In this document: piece after piece, positions 41,325 through 53,272 of the stretch
Numbering within the stretch: the first letter of the stretch is position 1
How the letters are laid out: every line of letters begins with the position of its first letter
DNA from: Euglena gracilis
Lineage: Eukaryota; Euglenida; Euglenophyceae; Euglenales
Reading direction: 5' to 3'
Assembly (NCBI GenBank): GCA_039621445.1
Contig: CP154956.1
Span: forward strand, 1,684,591-1,748,590
Length of the DNA stretch: 64,000 nucleotides
Translations under genes and position numbers: made by a program
The notes under the pieces: generated by a model
The model's database searches: none
What the model saw: the letters and a program-made list of their open reading frames with translations, nothing else
Told to the model about the DNA's origin: nothing

Positions 41325-42200
41325 CCATCTAATGGACTCTACGATGGAGTCTATTTCAATGAGTTTTAACTGCTGTCCAGCCGCCTAAAGGCTGGACGGA
41401 AGGGGAATTTTCGCTTTGGGGAGTGGGTCAACAAAATGGGTCAACAAACTGGGCAAGAATGGGTCAAAAATCGGTTGGTCGGCTCAATTTTTAGCTCGAA
41501 AACGGCTTTGGGGAAAAAAATGATGAAAAAATGAATTTTTTTTTTTGCATTAGGCGTTTTTTTTGGTTGTTTTGTCCTTTTTGGTTTCCAGGCTCGGTTC
41601 TCGCCAGGGGACCTCATTGAGGGGGTCAGCCAGCACCTTTTTCCAGAAAACCCAGATTTTCCTCCAAGCCTCGCTCACCCTAACGTGGCTGTCTCCACTG
41701 ACGCCAGAACGTGTTCCCCATCCCGGGGAACGCCCATTCAACTGTTGGCGAGGTCGGTCGCTGCTGCCTTTCTGGGCCCATCGGCTTCCACTATGTGAAG
41801 CAGCGAACAGTGATGCTCCGCACCCAGGGAATATTTTCTCGTGGTGGAAAGACACATTCCACATAAGCCAACAAGTGCATCCCTGGTCTATGAGGACAGA
41901 TCAGCGAGTGCAGAGGCAGGCAACAGTTTTCCGGGGGGGGGTCCAGGTCAGAGGAAAAAGGTCGACATTTTTCTCGACACCCGGCAGACACAACAATACG
42001 AAAAAGCAATTTCTTTCACATGATCGCATTCTGAATCCTGAAGAATCTGGCTTTTTTTTTAACAGGAAATGTGAGAATTCTCATTCACAAGACAAGGGTA
42101 CAAGAGAAGGAGACAGGGTTTCTGGAGGGCAGTTTCTTGGGGGGGGGTAGGTTTATCGGTGCCCTGCTGGACAACCCTCCCAGTACGGGTGGCTAAAATA
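41325..42200. other. No gene recognised
   Basis: GGCAGTTTCTTGGGGGGGG at about 42128 looks like a lone right end of the AAACTGTC family; ACAGTTTTCCGGGGGGGGG at about 41928 may be another. The plus frame 41563-42150 crosses the latter and lacks motifs. Confidence 0.35.
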
Positions 42201-42226
42201 TGAGAGGTGTGTGTGTTGTGAGTGTG

Positions 42227-42407
<181 letters not shown>

Positions 42408-42409
42408 GG

Positions 42410-43565
42410 GTGGGAGCCCAGGGAGAGGAAGGCGCCGAGCCCGAAAGCCATTCTTTGGTTTCTGGCTCGCATTTTACCCCAAAATGCCCCCCTTTCAGAT
42501 GAAGACCAGGAACAAAAAGAAGGCCCTGATCGCATCCACAACTTGAGCCAGATGCCCTGCACCCTCTGCCCCTCGTGACCTTGATGACCACGCGCCCGAC
42601 GTGACGCCCCGATGGCAGCTGCCGGCCCCGGGAAACCAGCCAGCAGCGGCTGGTTTCCGTCATAGCGGTGACCTGTTTGAGTCCCCCCAGCAATGAGAAG
42701 AATGCCGGCTCTTCCTGTGTGTCTTCCCCTGAATAATACGAAATGGAGAAAGGAAATGGTGGTGGACCGCCCCAAAAATCTGGTATGCAAGAAACTGTCA
42801 TTCAGATGTCGCACACTTTTCATTTCAATACAGTTTTTTTGCGAGGGTCTGCTGTGACAGCCCCCCCACCGCACTGCGCAACGTTGAAGCAGTGTATGAT
42901 GGCACGGGACGCACCAGAAGCTGAAACCATGGGGTGCGATTTGTTGGCTTCTGTACACTCGAAATGGGTCAGATGTGCGGCGTTTGCACTCTGTCCGGAG
43001 ATAGTCATGGAAGAAATTGCGCACCTCCACATTTTGTCTCCGGAATAACCTTCACAATCGCAGCCTGCGGTTAAGGTTTGAGTGGGGGTTGTCTGGCTTC
43101 ATTTGACACTGTCAAGGCAAAACCTTGTGACCACATGCCGGAATCTGTCAGGATTTCACTGATTAAGCAAAATCGTTGTCAAATGAATACGACAGACTGT
43201 TTTGAACCATTGTGTTTATCATTCCAGGCTGCAGTGATGAGTGAAAATTCGCTCATTCAGGTCGGATCAAAGGAGTTTGTTTTGAACAGAAATAAACCAA
43301 ACGTTCCCATGCAACGGCATCTCCCTGGCCAGTTTTTTTTTTTCAGCGGACGAAATTGAGCCCGCGCTGCGGCTTTTTTTTAGTGGTCACTTTCTGCAAA
43401 ACGGAAGTGAAAGGGAGTGAGCTTTTTCTGTAGCGATTTGTAGCTCTGTCGATCGCAAACGTGGCCCGTTAACCAATCCAGGCCATGCAAAACCAAAGGA
43501 TTCCCAAAATGGGTAGGGGAAGGGTACACGATTTTTTTCTCTCTAACCGGGCAAGTGCCTAGGAA
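42410..43565. other. No gene recognised
   Basis: The plus-strand frame 43078-43359 (93 codons) has normal composition, but no motif. The minus strand 42420-42620 is moderately GC3-rich, again unrecognised. Confidence 0.3.
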
Positions 43566-43569
43566 GAAA

Positions 43570-43652
43570 AAATGACTGGGTGTGACTGGGTGTGACTGGG
43601 CGTGACTGGGTGTGTCTGGGCGTGACCGGGCGTGATTGGGCGTTACTGGGTC
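43570..43652. repeat. TGACTGGGYG minisatellite
   Basis: Eight or nine 10-bp units (GTGTGACTGG, GCGTGACTGG and variants). Confidence 0.85.
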
Positions 43653-43961
43653 TGGGGCTCTGGATGGCCACAGGGGCTTGCCGTTCCACCAAAGCAGGCA
43701 GTCAGCGGCTGCTGCCAGCGAGCGCACCTGTACAGGTAGAGCCCTGCTGGCCGCCCCTGCGCAGTGCCACACCGCCTGTGGCTCATGGTGCCTCAGCCAG
43801 GGATTCGTGTTTTCTCACGGAGCCCTATTTCATGATGAGGGACCTGCCTAGGGAGGGTAATAAGTGTGCGGTAATTTTGCACAGGGGAGGGTCATCCACC
43901 CCCCCCCCCCAGTGGGGCTCTGGAGACCACCGAAACCAAAAATTTTCAGCAGCGTTTAATT

Positions 43962-44305
43962 CCCCCCCCCCCCCTATGTCCAATGACCACCCCCCCCCCC
44001 CGGTCAGAGGACACCTTTTCGGAGGTTTGACCAATTTTTTGGTCCCGCCGTGAAGCGCCGGGACGAAAAATTTTGCCAAAAATTGGCCAAAATGCCATTT
44101 TTGACACTTTTTGGACAAAAATTTGTCAAAATTGCCCAAAATTTTCGGCGCGAAGCGAAGCGCGAAGCGCCGGAAGGGAAAATTTGGGCATTTTTGGGTG
44201 GGTAGGGACCCGGGTACCCACCAACTTTCTTTTGACCCCATGTCCAACGACCACCCCCCCGGTCAGAGGACAGAGGTTACCGGTCTTTGGACATAGGGGG
44301 GGGGG
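43962..44305. mobile_element. C-run/G-run foldback element, CTATGTCCAATGACC (twin A)
   Basis: C13-TATGTCCAATGACC at the left and GGTCTTTGGACATA-G10 at the right. The interior includes CGGTCAGAGGACACC, a GTCCCGCCGTGAAGCGCCGG hairpin and an AAAATTTTCGGCGCGAAGCG foldback. About 95 percent similar to 48121-48477, apart from small insertions. TA follows the G-run; TT (not TA) precedes the C-run. Confidence 0.75.
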
Positions 44306-44960
44306 TACTGCCCCCCCCCCCCGGGTGGGTGCCCAGTGGTTAAACGGGGGGGGGGTCAGAGCCGGGGAGTCAGGGCCAGGGTCCCCCTGGACTTCCATGT
44401 TACACATTCTCCGGGACATCTCTTGTGGACAGGACGGAAACACAGACAAACCAGGGATTCGGGCCAACTTCTTAAGCGTAGAACGGGGTGAGGGTGAGTG
44501 TTAGGGTTAGGGCTTGGGGATAGGGTCAGTGTTAAGGCTTTGGCAAGTTTAGCCTCCATCAGCTTGCGTGCAAGAAAGTGGAACCCTTCAATTAAGTATT
44601 GACTGTCCTGGGGGGTGGGGCAGTGGTTAAAGGCTGCCAAACAAAATTTCTGTTTCCTGCTGGGGGGGACCTCCTCCTCTGCCCCTGACAACCCCCCTGA
44701 AATAGAAACCCCCTGGAGAAAAACCTGGCATAAAGTGTTTCGGGGGACTTGCCCCAAAATAATTTTTTTCAGGAGTTTTTTCAAATAAATTGACAAAGCA
44801 GAACCCAGGGGGATGCCTGGGACCCCCCCCCCCCCAAAGGTCAACATTTTTCACAAGTTTTTACCCCAAACGTGCCCAAAATGGCATTTTCGACCAATTT
44901 GGGAGGCAGTTTTTTCAGCTTTTTTTTTGGCCCAGCGGTTACGTGGACAATGCTTTGAAA
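44306..44960. other. No gene; C/G-runs and TTAGGG-like patch
   Basis: GTGCCCAGTGGTTAAACGGG at about 44327-44347 is the inverse of CATTTAACCACTGGGACGCC at about 56874. GTTAGGGTTAGGGCTTGGGG is near 44501. Confidence 0.4.
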
Positions 44961-44967
44961 TTCTTGT

Positions 44968-45410
44968 TTGTCTGGGTTCAATTTTGAACTCCTTGAAAAA
45001 ATTTCTAGCTTCAAAGCACCGGAGGAAGAGTCCAACCGGAGTGAGCCACTAATATTCAGTGACGGATCGATGAAACTGAAACATGTCTGGAAATTGCTGA
45101 TTGTGAAAAACCCGACTTCGTCTTCTTTCGTGTTTGCTGATTTTGATAACTGTTTCATGAAAGGAACCAGTCCCTGTGTGAGAGACGCGGTTGTGCCAAA
45201 GCGGCTGAGGACATGGAAGTCGCAATGATTTTGCCTGCTAAAGAAATTGAAAAACTGGCGGAACTTTTTAAAAGTATGCTGCAAACTGCAAACCAAAAAA
45301 AAAATGGTTTGCAGCTTGGTGAACAGAGTTTAGCGAATTATAAATTTGCATTTGAGGTTTTTTCTGAAAAATCTTCCTCGGATTTTGCAGTTCAGTTAAG
45401 TGGGGGGGGG
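44968..45410 (+). CDS. Hypothetical coding island, two overlapping frames
   Basis: Frame one (44968-45228) includes EEESNRSEPLIFSDGSMKLK and SSSFVFADFDNCFMKG. Frame two, from about 45180, includes KAAEDMEVAMILPAKEIEKL and AELFKSMLQTANQ, and runs on to about 45405. Both look like ordinary globular or helical protein with AT-rich codons, unlike the GC3-rich islands elsewhere. A single frameshift near 45190-45210, or a short intron, would join them. No family is recognised. It ends at a G8 run. Confidence 0.3.
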
Positions 45411-46380
45411 TCCCCCTCCCCCCATCATCTCATTTAATACCTTGGACAGGGGTGGGATGAATGTGGTTGGGACCCCTGTTCCCAAAAAAGCCAGGAATCC
45501 TGACTCCAGCCACGTTGACGCCCCTGCAGTATTCACGCTCAAAGTGGACGTTGCTGCTGTTGCAAGGACCTCCATCTATGAGAAGCACCTGTTCTGCTGA
45601 ACTTCCCCCATCTCCTGAGACCAACATGGTGCCAGCTATGTCAGTTTTGCATGTGACCCATGCCACTGTTGTTCCCAACATTCATTTTTTGTGGTCGAGG
45701 ATATCAGATTCCCAGCCCAGTGCAAACCAACCTTCACGTGGTACCTCCCCTCCTGTCCAACGACCAGTCTTGTCTGACGACCACTCCCCTGGTCAGATGA
45801 GATCTTGCATACAATGTTGGTCCATAAGTCTGCGAAGCTTTGTGTGATTGAATTTCGCATTTTTTTTTGCATTTGCATGTCTCAGAGAAGGTTTTTTTGC
45901 AAATTTGTTGGGATCACCGCCATAAAAGGGCATTTGGCTTGGTGGCTTGTGGTTCCCTCCCTCCCCCAGGCTGTTGCATAGCCTCCCCCCAGGGTCCGGG
46001 CTGAACCGGAGTCCGGAAAAGCATTGGGTTGCAGAGGTGGTCTCACATCAGCAGTTGTGGTATCAGTAACCATGAGCATTGGTATTCGCTGACTGGTCTT
46101 GTGCTCCATGTTTCTATGACCTGCTGCATAATACAACCATTGCTCAGGAGATGGGCAGTCGCAGAAACAGGCTGCACAGAGTGGGCGCCGCCGGAACAAA
46201 CACAGGCTGGGTGAGGCTGGGTAGGGGCGATCGACACCCCTCGCCCTACCCCCTTCCCATTATTGCAGGGGCGCCAATTTTTTGGTAGCAATTTTTTGGT
46301 TTCTCTTTTGGGCACTTTGCCGAAGCAGGGTTTCCCTTGCCAAGTGCCAGGGGGGAGCAGGCTGTATTTTGGTCGGCTGC
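45411..46380. other. No gene; relic of the GTCCAACGACC family
   Basis: GTCCAACGACCAGTC ... CCCCTGGTCAGATGAG at about 45757-45801 resembles pieces of 43962-44305. Otherwise nothing is recognised. Confidence 0.35.
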
Positions 46381-46384
46381 CGAC

Positions 46385-46600
46385 TCCACCCAGAGGGGGG
46401 GGGGGTTGCCTGCCTGGGCAGGCACTCCAAGGCACACAAAAATCTGACCCCCAGGGGGGGGGGGGGGGCTATTTTAAAGGATTTTTTGGGGAAGGTTTCT
46501 GGGGGCAGGCGGAAATCTGACCCCCCGCCTGGGGGGTCCCCCCCCCCGAGGGGTAGTTCCTGCCTGGGCAGGCGTTCAAGGGCACTCCGGACCCCCCTCC
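46385..46600. mobile_element. Foldback element with CCTGCCTGGGCAGG palindromes
   Basis: TGCCTGCCTGGGCAGGCACT at the left and CCTGCCTGGGCAGGCGTTC at the right, around C/G-runs. Same group as 28235, 49995 and 59605. Confidence 0.5.
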
Positions 46601-46899
46601 CCCCCGGGATTGGTAAAAAAAACAGCCTGGGGGAGGTCAACCCCCTCCCTCCTTGAAAGGAAGGTCAACTTCGAACATTTCTGTTCTGAGAGTGCTTTTG
46701 TTGGGGTTTTCTTTGGATTCATTGGTGCCTGCTTTGTTCTTCCCTTGACACTTGACTGGTCTTTTCTTTTCAAGTCAGCCCCCCCCCCTTTTGACCATGT
46801 GGGGAAAGGCTGTAGACCACAATTGGGCGTCCACCTATCCATTGAGCCCAGCCCAGAAGCAAAGCCTATGGTTGGTGACCCAACCCCCCCAATTTCTAA

Positions 46900-47046
46900 C
46901 GCCCCCCCCCCCCGGTCAGAGGACATCATTTCGGAGGTTTGGAAAGTCATGCCTAACGACTGACCCCCGTCGAAGGACACCTTTTTTGGTCAGAACCCCA
47001 GGTCCAATGACACCCCCCCCCCCCAGTCAGAGGACAGAGATTAGGG
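46900..47046. mobile_element. Third, diverged member of the CGGTCAGAGGACA group
   Basis: C12-GGTCAGAGGACATC, TTTCGGAGGTTTGG and C-run-AGTCAGAGGACAGAGATTA share blocks with 43962-44305 and 48121-48477, but the interior is shorter and the outer signature is lost. Confidence 0.5.
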
Positions 47047-47049
47047 GCT

Positions 47050-47770
47050 AATGGCGATACTGATGACAGTGGTCGCAACCTTGAACGCCGAATTCAGCCG
47101 AGCATAGTTCATTAATCGCTTGCTATTTAATTCACATCTAACTGGACCTTGTTGGGGGATTGATTTGGCTTGCATTTATGCCATTCGGCAGAACCTCCAA
47201 AGAAGGTGCAGTTTGGAAGACATGCAGCCCCAAATTCCCCTCAAGAGCTTTGGCACAAACGAAATAGTGGTCACGTCATTCAAGACCTCTTTGCATTGTT
47301 GCCTTTCCTGTTTTGTTTTTTTTTGGCAGCCGATGGCGTTGCTGTATGCTGATCCTTGCACTATTCCTCCTGTTGTGTGTTTCACCCGGCACAATCATCC
47401 AGGCCTGTCATTTGAAGGCCTTCCAAAGTGCACGTTCACAAAGAGTGACTGAAACTACAGCCTGCGGACTTCCCGCCTGGAATTGTCACCGCCCCCCCCC
47501 CCACTGCTGGCCAGTTTATCACCCCCCCCCCATGTGATTGACGATGTGCAGCATGCCGAAAAACAAATTGATGTTATACATATTTGACGAAATGTTTGAG
47601 AACCCCCCAAAATACCTTCAAGTTCTTCAACCAAAAAGATGGTTCCAGTAACCTGGCACCCCCTTTTTTTGGGCACTGGAAAATTGTACCAGGTGCTCAG
47701 CGGCGATGGAAATAATGCCCAAATAACCTGGCAGAGGGGGTGGCTCCAATTAGTTGGCTCCCTGGACACA
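47050..47770. other. No gene recognised
   Basis: Plus frame 47120-47452 (110 codons) is unrecognised. C-runs at 47491-47531. Confidence 0.35.
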
Positions 47771-47786
47771 CCATCCATCCATCCAT

Positions 47787-47822
<36 letters not shown>

Positions 47823-47897
47823 CCATCCATCCATCCATCCATCCAACCATCCATCCATCCATCCATCCATCCATCCATCCATCCACCCATCTATCCA
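47771..47897. repeat. (CATC)n microsatellite
   Basis: About 31 units with a few substitutions (CGTC, AACC, CACC). Confidence 0.97.
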
Positions 47898-47904
47898 TAG
47901 TACC

Positions 47905-48120
47905 ACCTACCTACCTACCTACCTACCTACCTACCTACCTACCTACCTACCTACCTACTACGTACCTACCTACCTACCTACCTACCTACCTACCTACCTA
48001 CCTACCTACCTACCTACCTACCTACCTACCTACCTACCTACCTACCTACCTACCTACCTACCTACCTACCTACCTACCTACCTACCTACCTACCTACCTA
48101 CCTACCTACCTACTCACCTA
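47905..48120. repeat. (CTAC)n microsatellite
   Basis: More than 50 units, one TACGTAC interruption near 47957. The twin-B element is inserted at its right end, and CTACC repeats resume beyond it (48478-48515). Confidence 0.97.
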
Positions 48121-48477
48121 CCCCCCCCCCCCTATGTCCAACGACCCCCCTATGTCCAATGACCACCCCCCCGGTCAGAGGACACCTTTTCGGAGGTTTG
48201 ACCAAATTTTTGGTCCCGGCGTGAAGCGCCGGGACGAAAAATTTTGCCCAAAAATTGGCCAAAAATTTGGCCAAAATGCCATTTTTGACACTTTTTGGAC
48301 AAAAATTTGTCAAAATTGCCCAAAATTTTCGGCGCGAAGCGCCGGAAGGGAAAATTTGGGCATTTTTGGGTGGGTAGGGACCCGGGTACCCACCAACTTT
48401 CTTTTGACCCCATGTCCAACGACCACCCCCCCCGGTCAGAGGACAGAGGTTACCGGTCATTGGACATAGGGGGGGGG
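48121..48477. mobile_element. C-run/G-run foldback element, CTATGTCCAATGACC (twin B)
   Basis: C11-CTATGTCCAACGACC at the left, GGTCATTGGACATA-G9 at the right; TA at 48119-48120 and 48478-48479. CTAC repeat sequence lies on both sides, so the microsatellite is the pre-insertion site. Foldbacks TCCCGGCG-TGAAG-CGCCGGGA and TTTTCGGCGC-GAA-GCGCCGG are internal. No ORF. Confidence 0.8.
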
Positions 48478-48479
48478 TA

Positions 48480-49735
48480 CCTACCAACCTGCATACATAC
48501 ATACTTACCTACATACCTACATAACTGCATACATACAAGCATGCTCCATTTCTTACAGACAGAGGCAAGTGTGTGCACACCGTTGATGATGATTTGCCTG
48601 GCAGAGCAGCTCCACAGAAGATGAAGGAGATCATGGTGGGGAAGAAGCTGAAGAAACCACAGAAACAAATGGAATGGTCTCTTTCTGATGATGCCAGCCA
48701 CAGTGGGTAGTGATTGGTAGCTCCCCCCCCCCTAGGAGGAGAAACACAATTTGCACAACTCACATTTTCATTGTCTTGAAAACCCTGAAAATATGGATTT
48801 TTGCTTTCTTTTGCTTATGTTTCCCTCCCAATTTTTGAAATTTTTTTGGGGGTAATTGCGCAGAGAAATTGCTTTCTTTTGTCAGATTTCCCAGACAATC
48901 CAAAAATGCTTATTTCACCATTTTTTGTAATATTTTTCGCATTATATGGGTTAGGTACAACTAAGCAGTCAACCCTGCTTGGGTTTTCTTTTCGGAAGAA
49001 AATTTTCGTCCATTTGGCCTTTTTCATCAAGGTGTGGAGGTGTGAGTTTGGGGTTATTTTAAGGACTTGGCAAACAAAGCCGAATGCCTTAACCCCAGAA
49101 AAACTTCAATGCAGAAGAACACTGATCGTAAATTGAGTCCTGTCCCCATCATCAAATGTACTCAGCCATCACCCAGCTCATACTCAACCCATCATCAAGC
49201 ACAGGACTGGGGGGGTGCACCGTGGTGTTCGGGGTCGAGTTTGAACCTTGGCCTTCCAAAGTCAGAAAGGTGGAACGCAGCCAGCCGATGACCCTGTTTC
49301 GAGTGATTCTTGGTCGCTGCATTTTTGGGTCCGAACTTCGGAGTAACACGGCTGCCTTCAAGGGTGGTGGGAATGGCTGACTCGGTCCTGATCCCCCAGA
49401 AATCAGGTCATCATCAATTATTGCCGGATGGGGGGATAGGAGCAGGGTGTGGTTTTGGTAGTCCCAAGTAGGGGTTTTGGGTTCTTTTACGCAAAGTTGC
49501 GCAAAGTTGCGCAAAGTAAATAGCCACTAAAACCAGAGGAGGTGAATTTCTGGGAATTCCTTCAAGCAGAAATATACACACTCAGGGAATTCCCAAACGG
49601 AATTTTCATGCAATTTTGCATTTTTGCTGTTTTATGTTAAGGTGCCTTGTTTATCCCCCTCCCCCAATTTACGGGTTGTTATGGGAGGAGAATTTCTGAT
49701 GCCCGAGTTTTCAGGGGCTGTGTTTGGTTCCTACT
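48480..49735. other. No gene recognised
   Basis: CATACATAC remnants to 48540. ATGATGATTTGCC at about 48585 and GAAGCTGAAGAAACC give no domain. GTTGCGCAAAGTTGCGCAAA at 49494-49513 is a short tandem. Confidence 0.35.
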
Positions 49736-49740
49736 CACCC

Positions 49741-49975
49741 TTGCCCAACAACCACCCCTAAAGAAATAAATAAAACAACCACCCCACACCGACGACCACC
49801 CCTTGGTCGGGGGTTGTAGGTCAAAGGGTGCGTATGACTCCCCCCCCCCTGGTTGGGGGTTGTAGGTGACCTGGGAAAATAGGGCTTTTTTTGGCACCCA
49901 GTCGCACGACCACCACCTGGTCGGGACTTGTAGGTCAGAGGGTGTGTATGACCCCCCCTGGTCGGTGGTTGTAGG
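49741..49975. mobile_element. Element with CAACAACCACCCC/GGGGTTGTAGG signature
   Basis: CCCAACAACCACCCC at the left and four GGxTTGTAGGT repeats (about 49813, 49856, 49928, 49967) at the right, each after a C/G-run and GGTCGG or GGTTGG. No ORF. Confidence 0.5.
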
Positions 49976-49994
49976 AACCAGGCTTGTGCTTAGT

Positions 49995-50265
49995 CGGGTG
50001 CCTCCCCCACGGGGGGGGGGTGCTAGGGGCAGGCATGCCATGGCACCCAATCCGACCCCCGGGGGGGGGTAGGGTTTTTGGTTTTTGGTTTCTGCCCACA
50101 GCAGGGACCCCCTCCGACCCCGGCGCCAAAGGTGCCGGGGGCCCGGAAAAGGCCGTTTTCAATGAAATATTTCTGGGTCTTGGGTCCCCCCCGGACCCCC
50201 CCCCCCCGGGGGGTGCCTGCTAGGGGCAGGCACCCTATAGCACCCACCCATCCCCCTCCCCCTCA
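49995..50265. mobile_element. Foldback element with GGGGCAGGCACC motif
   Basis: GGTGCTAGGGGCAGGCATGC at the left and GTGCCTGCTAGGGGCAGGCA at the right, with CCCTATAGCACCCACCC downstream as at 28450-28473. The internal hairpin GGCGCCAAAGGTGCC is near 50121. Confidence 0.5.
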
Positions 50266-50269
50266 GTGG

Positions 50270-50730
50270 TAAGCACAAGCCTGGTAGGAACCCGGTCGTT
50301 GGGCAAAGGGGGATGGGGGCGAGTAGGTGATCTAGGTGATCGCCCACTTTGGGGAATGCTCAACCCACTGTGCATTCAATACGACATGTGCAGAACCTGA
50401 AACACAGTGGATGCCACGAGTTGTCCTGTTCCTTGCTGATCTTCAAGCAGAGTTTCTCAGTTTTTTTTTGGAAGAAATAACCCCCCCAAGAAGCGCAGGG
50501 CCGCCTGAAACGCAGGGTCCAAATAAAAACACACCCCCAGCGCCGAAGACGGCGGTCCACTACAATTGCACCAGGTTTTGAATAATGCTGAGCTCTTAAT
50601 GGAAGTTGCACGTAATGGACGGCTAAAAAGACTAGCATTGCAAAATTCGCATTATTTATGATTTACAAATTACACACGTGCAATTTACGGCAACTTGCAG
50701 TATTTTTTGAAATGATAGGAGCTCAGCGAC
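50270..50730. other. No gene recognised
   Basis: Mixed sequence without motif. Ends in a C12 run at 50730-50741. Confidence 0.35.
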
Positions 50731-50742
50731 CCCCCCCCCCCA

Positions 50743-50793
50743 ACCCTAACCCTGACCCTAACCCTAACCCTAACCCTAACCCTAACCCTAATC
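50743..50793. repeat. Interstitial telomere-like (CCCTAA)n
   Basis: Eight CCCTAA-type units with one CCCTGA, following a C-run. The TTAGGG telomere type is shared by animals, fungi and many protists. Since unique sequence continues on both sides, this is not a chromosome end as assembled. Confidence 0.9.
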
Positions 50794-50939
50794 CTTCGAA
50801 TTTTTTTTTTGACATTTTTGACCTGGAAATGACCCAAAATTCATCGGGCAAAAAAACGGGACGCCAGGGGGTCGAAAAAAGCTCATTTTCGGCTCAAAAA
50901 CAGGTTTTCCGGGTCGTTTCGGTCGTTTCGGGCAAAAAC

Positions 50940-51690
50940 AATCTTTCGATTTTTTCGATTTTTTCGACCTTTTTAACCCAAGAAAGTCACAACAGGCCAA
51001 AACTGTACGAAATGGCCAAAATTGACCAAAAAATGGCCGTAACTCGGGCTGGGCGGGGATTTGCGGGGAAATCAAAATACTGTTAGATAGGGCATTGTAA
51101 GGGCTTCAGTTTAGGTCTCCGGACTTTTTTTTATTTTTTCTTCATTTTCGAGATATTTTGAAAACATCGATTTTTTGACCCTGGAAGAAAACAGCCCAAA
51201 ATGACCCCTGATGGGCCAAAAATGGCCGAAAAATGGCCGTAACTCGGGCTCCATGAAGAGTTGAGGGTAAAGTTAACCATGGTTGGATGGGGCATTCCAA
51301 GGGAATCATTTTTGCTCTGCGGACATTTTCTTTGATTTTGCTTCATTGTCGAGATATTTCGGAAAAATCGATTTTTGAGCAAAAAAAAAAAACGGCCCAA
51401 AAAACACCCCAAAATGGCCGTTTTGGGCCACAAAAGCGCGCTGGAGCACGGGCCAGGCGTTTCGGCGGTCAAAACGGTGAATGGGGGCGATAGAGGGCCT
51501 CCAGGGGTACATTTCGTCAGACCGACACTTCCGGAGATAATGTATGTTTTCTCGAGATATTTTCGAAAAATCGATTTTTTGACCAATTTTTGGACCTCTG
51601 GCGGAAGAGGGGGGCAATCCTAACCAATTTGGACCCCTTCGCGGCTGAATAACTCGGGCCTGTCGGGGAGTTGGGGGTCAAACGGAGGTG
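50940..51690. repeat. Degenerate tandem satellite, period about 202 bp
   Basis: ATCGAT cores at 51166, 51367 and 51570, and a weaker one near 50960, mark units of about 201-203 bp. Shared landmarks are CGAGATATTTTxGAAAA, GATTTTTTGACC and GTAACTCGGGC. It follows the telomere-like block by about 150 bp. Confidence 0.75.
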
Positions 51691-51699
51691 ATTCGGAAC

Positions 51700-53110
51700 T
51701 AGAAATCCAGTCACCCGCGACTGAAAAAAAAAAATCCGGGAACGGAGCCGGGATCATGGTGATAATCCGCCAGTTCTCCTGGTGGCCCCGACCTGGGGGG
51801 GGGGGAGGGGGGCGGGGGGGGTTCAACCCCCCCCCCTTTGCCCACGGGTAAGCTTCGCTCTTACCCATAAAGTGATAAGAGCGACCCCATTTTGATGGGA
51901 TTTCTAAAGGAAATCAACAAAAACCACGCAGGCAGGGTCCAAATAGAAGCGCACTCCCCGCCGCCAGAGGTGGCGGTAAGTGCACCCGTGCTTCTATTGG
52001 GCAGGGCGGGGCGGGGGGGTATTCATTTTTAATCAAGGTTTTCTCGGGCCTCTCCTCACCCCTGTCATCATTTATTGTCATTCCAAGGCAATTTTGAACT
52101 CAAGAGACATCCATAACCCATCAAGTAAAGCAGCAAGAAGTACAGCAAGAAGAAGACGAAAATGCCTTGGATCTTCGAGGTGAGTCACGAAATGGCATCA
52201 ATCCCTAAAGCCTTTAGAATTTGCCTGAAAATTGCAACCTACATGTAAGGAGTCAACAAAAATGATGATGAATTTATGACAATGAAATTTATCGTTTCAG
52301 GCAGGTGCACATTTTGTGGCCCGAAGCGTCTTTTGAGGCTCCAAAATATGTGTTCTTTTTTTCTACCCATCCTTTAGCCAATTTTGGAGGCTTTTTGGCA
52401 CCTGTCAATGAACAAAAAATATGAGTTTGACAACTCCACATTCCGATGTTTGCCAGGTGTTGGGAGTTTTGTTGTTAGGTGGATAAAGGGGGAGATCGGT
52501 TGTCTTTTTTCTTTTCTTTAAACATTTTTTAGCTATGATACCCCGTAGTATAAGTCCCCAGGAGAGGGTGCCAAGATAGGACCACCCTTTTTTTTTTTTT
52601 TAAAGGGTTTTTGAGTGACAGAAGGGAAGGGAAATTTCTGTTTTTCTTATTGCGAAGGAGCAGGAAAGAGGAAAGGTCAGAAACGAATTAAAAGCTGAAA
52701 ATATTCTTTAGGATGTGGGATTCTGTGATATTTTTGAGGAGACAAAAAACGCTGGCACGATTGGGGTGGGTTTTGTAAGCACTGCTTTTTTTTGGCAAAT
52801 ATGAGGGGATCCGTGGGTTTTTTTATGATTTTTTTAGTAAGTGTTGCTAGAGAGCTGGGAAAGCAAAGCGGACACAGAGGTTTCAATTATAGGGTTTGTC
52901 CTTGTGTGTTCAGGCAAGCCCCATCCAAGCAGAGGTGGGAGCTCTGAGAGCAGCACAGTCGGAGGAGGCACTGCTCGTTTGTGGTCGCCTTTTGTGTTAA
53001 TAGGTGCAAAAAGGGCTGAAGCTAATGGGGAACGTGTTGTTGTGGAGATCTAACATAAGGTGTGAAATTTCTGTGGTAACTAATCTGGAAAGAGACACAC
53101 AACCATACGT
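51700..53110. other. No gene recognised
   Basis: C/G-runs at 51795-51836. CAAAAATATGAGTTTGACAA at about 52415 recurs at about 53285, each followed by CTCCACATTCCGA, so a short repeat brackets this stretch. GAGCTCTGAGAGCAGCACA at about 52939 resembles segment X2 at about 53808. Confidence 0.4.
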
Positions 53111-53114
53111 CCAA

Positions 53115-53272
53115 GTAATAGGTTAACCACACACACCACCCACTCCACCGCCCCACCACACCCCACCCCCCCCACCCCCCCCCGCACCCACACCCCCCCC
53201 CACCCCCACCCGCCACCCCCACCCCCCCACCACACCCACCCCCACCCCACCCCCCACACCCCCAAGGCCACG
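53115..53272. repeat. CCCACC-rich low-complexity tract
   Basis: C/A-only sequence of CCCCACC and CACACC units. Confidence 0.9.

Noticed and set aside
47639-48469. 276-codon plus ORF
   Set aside because: It is the CATC and CTAC microsatellites plus the inserted foldback element.
50743-50793. Chromosome end
   Set aside because: Unique and repetitive DNA continues for more than 13 kb on the far side.
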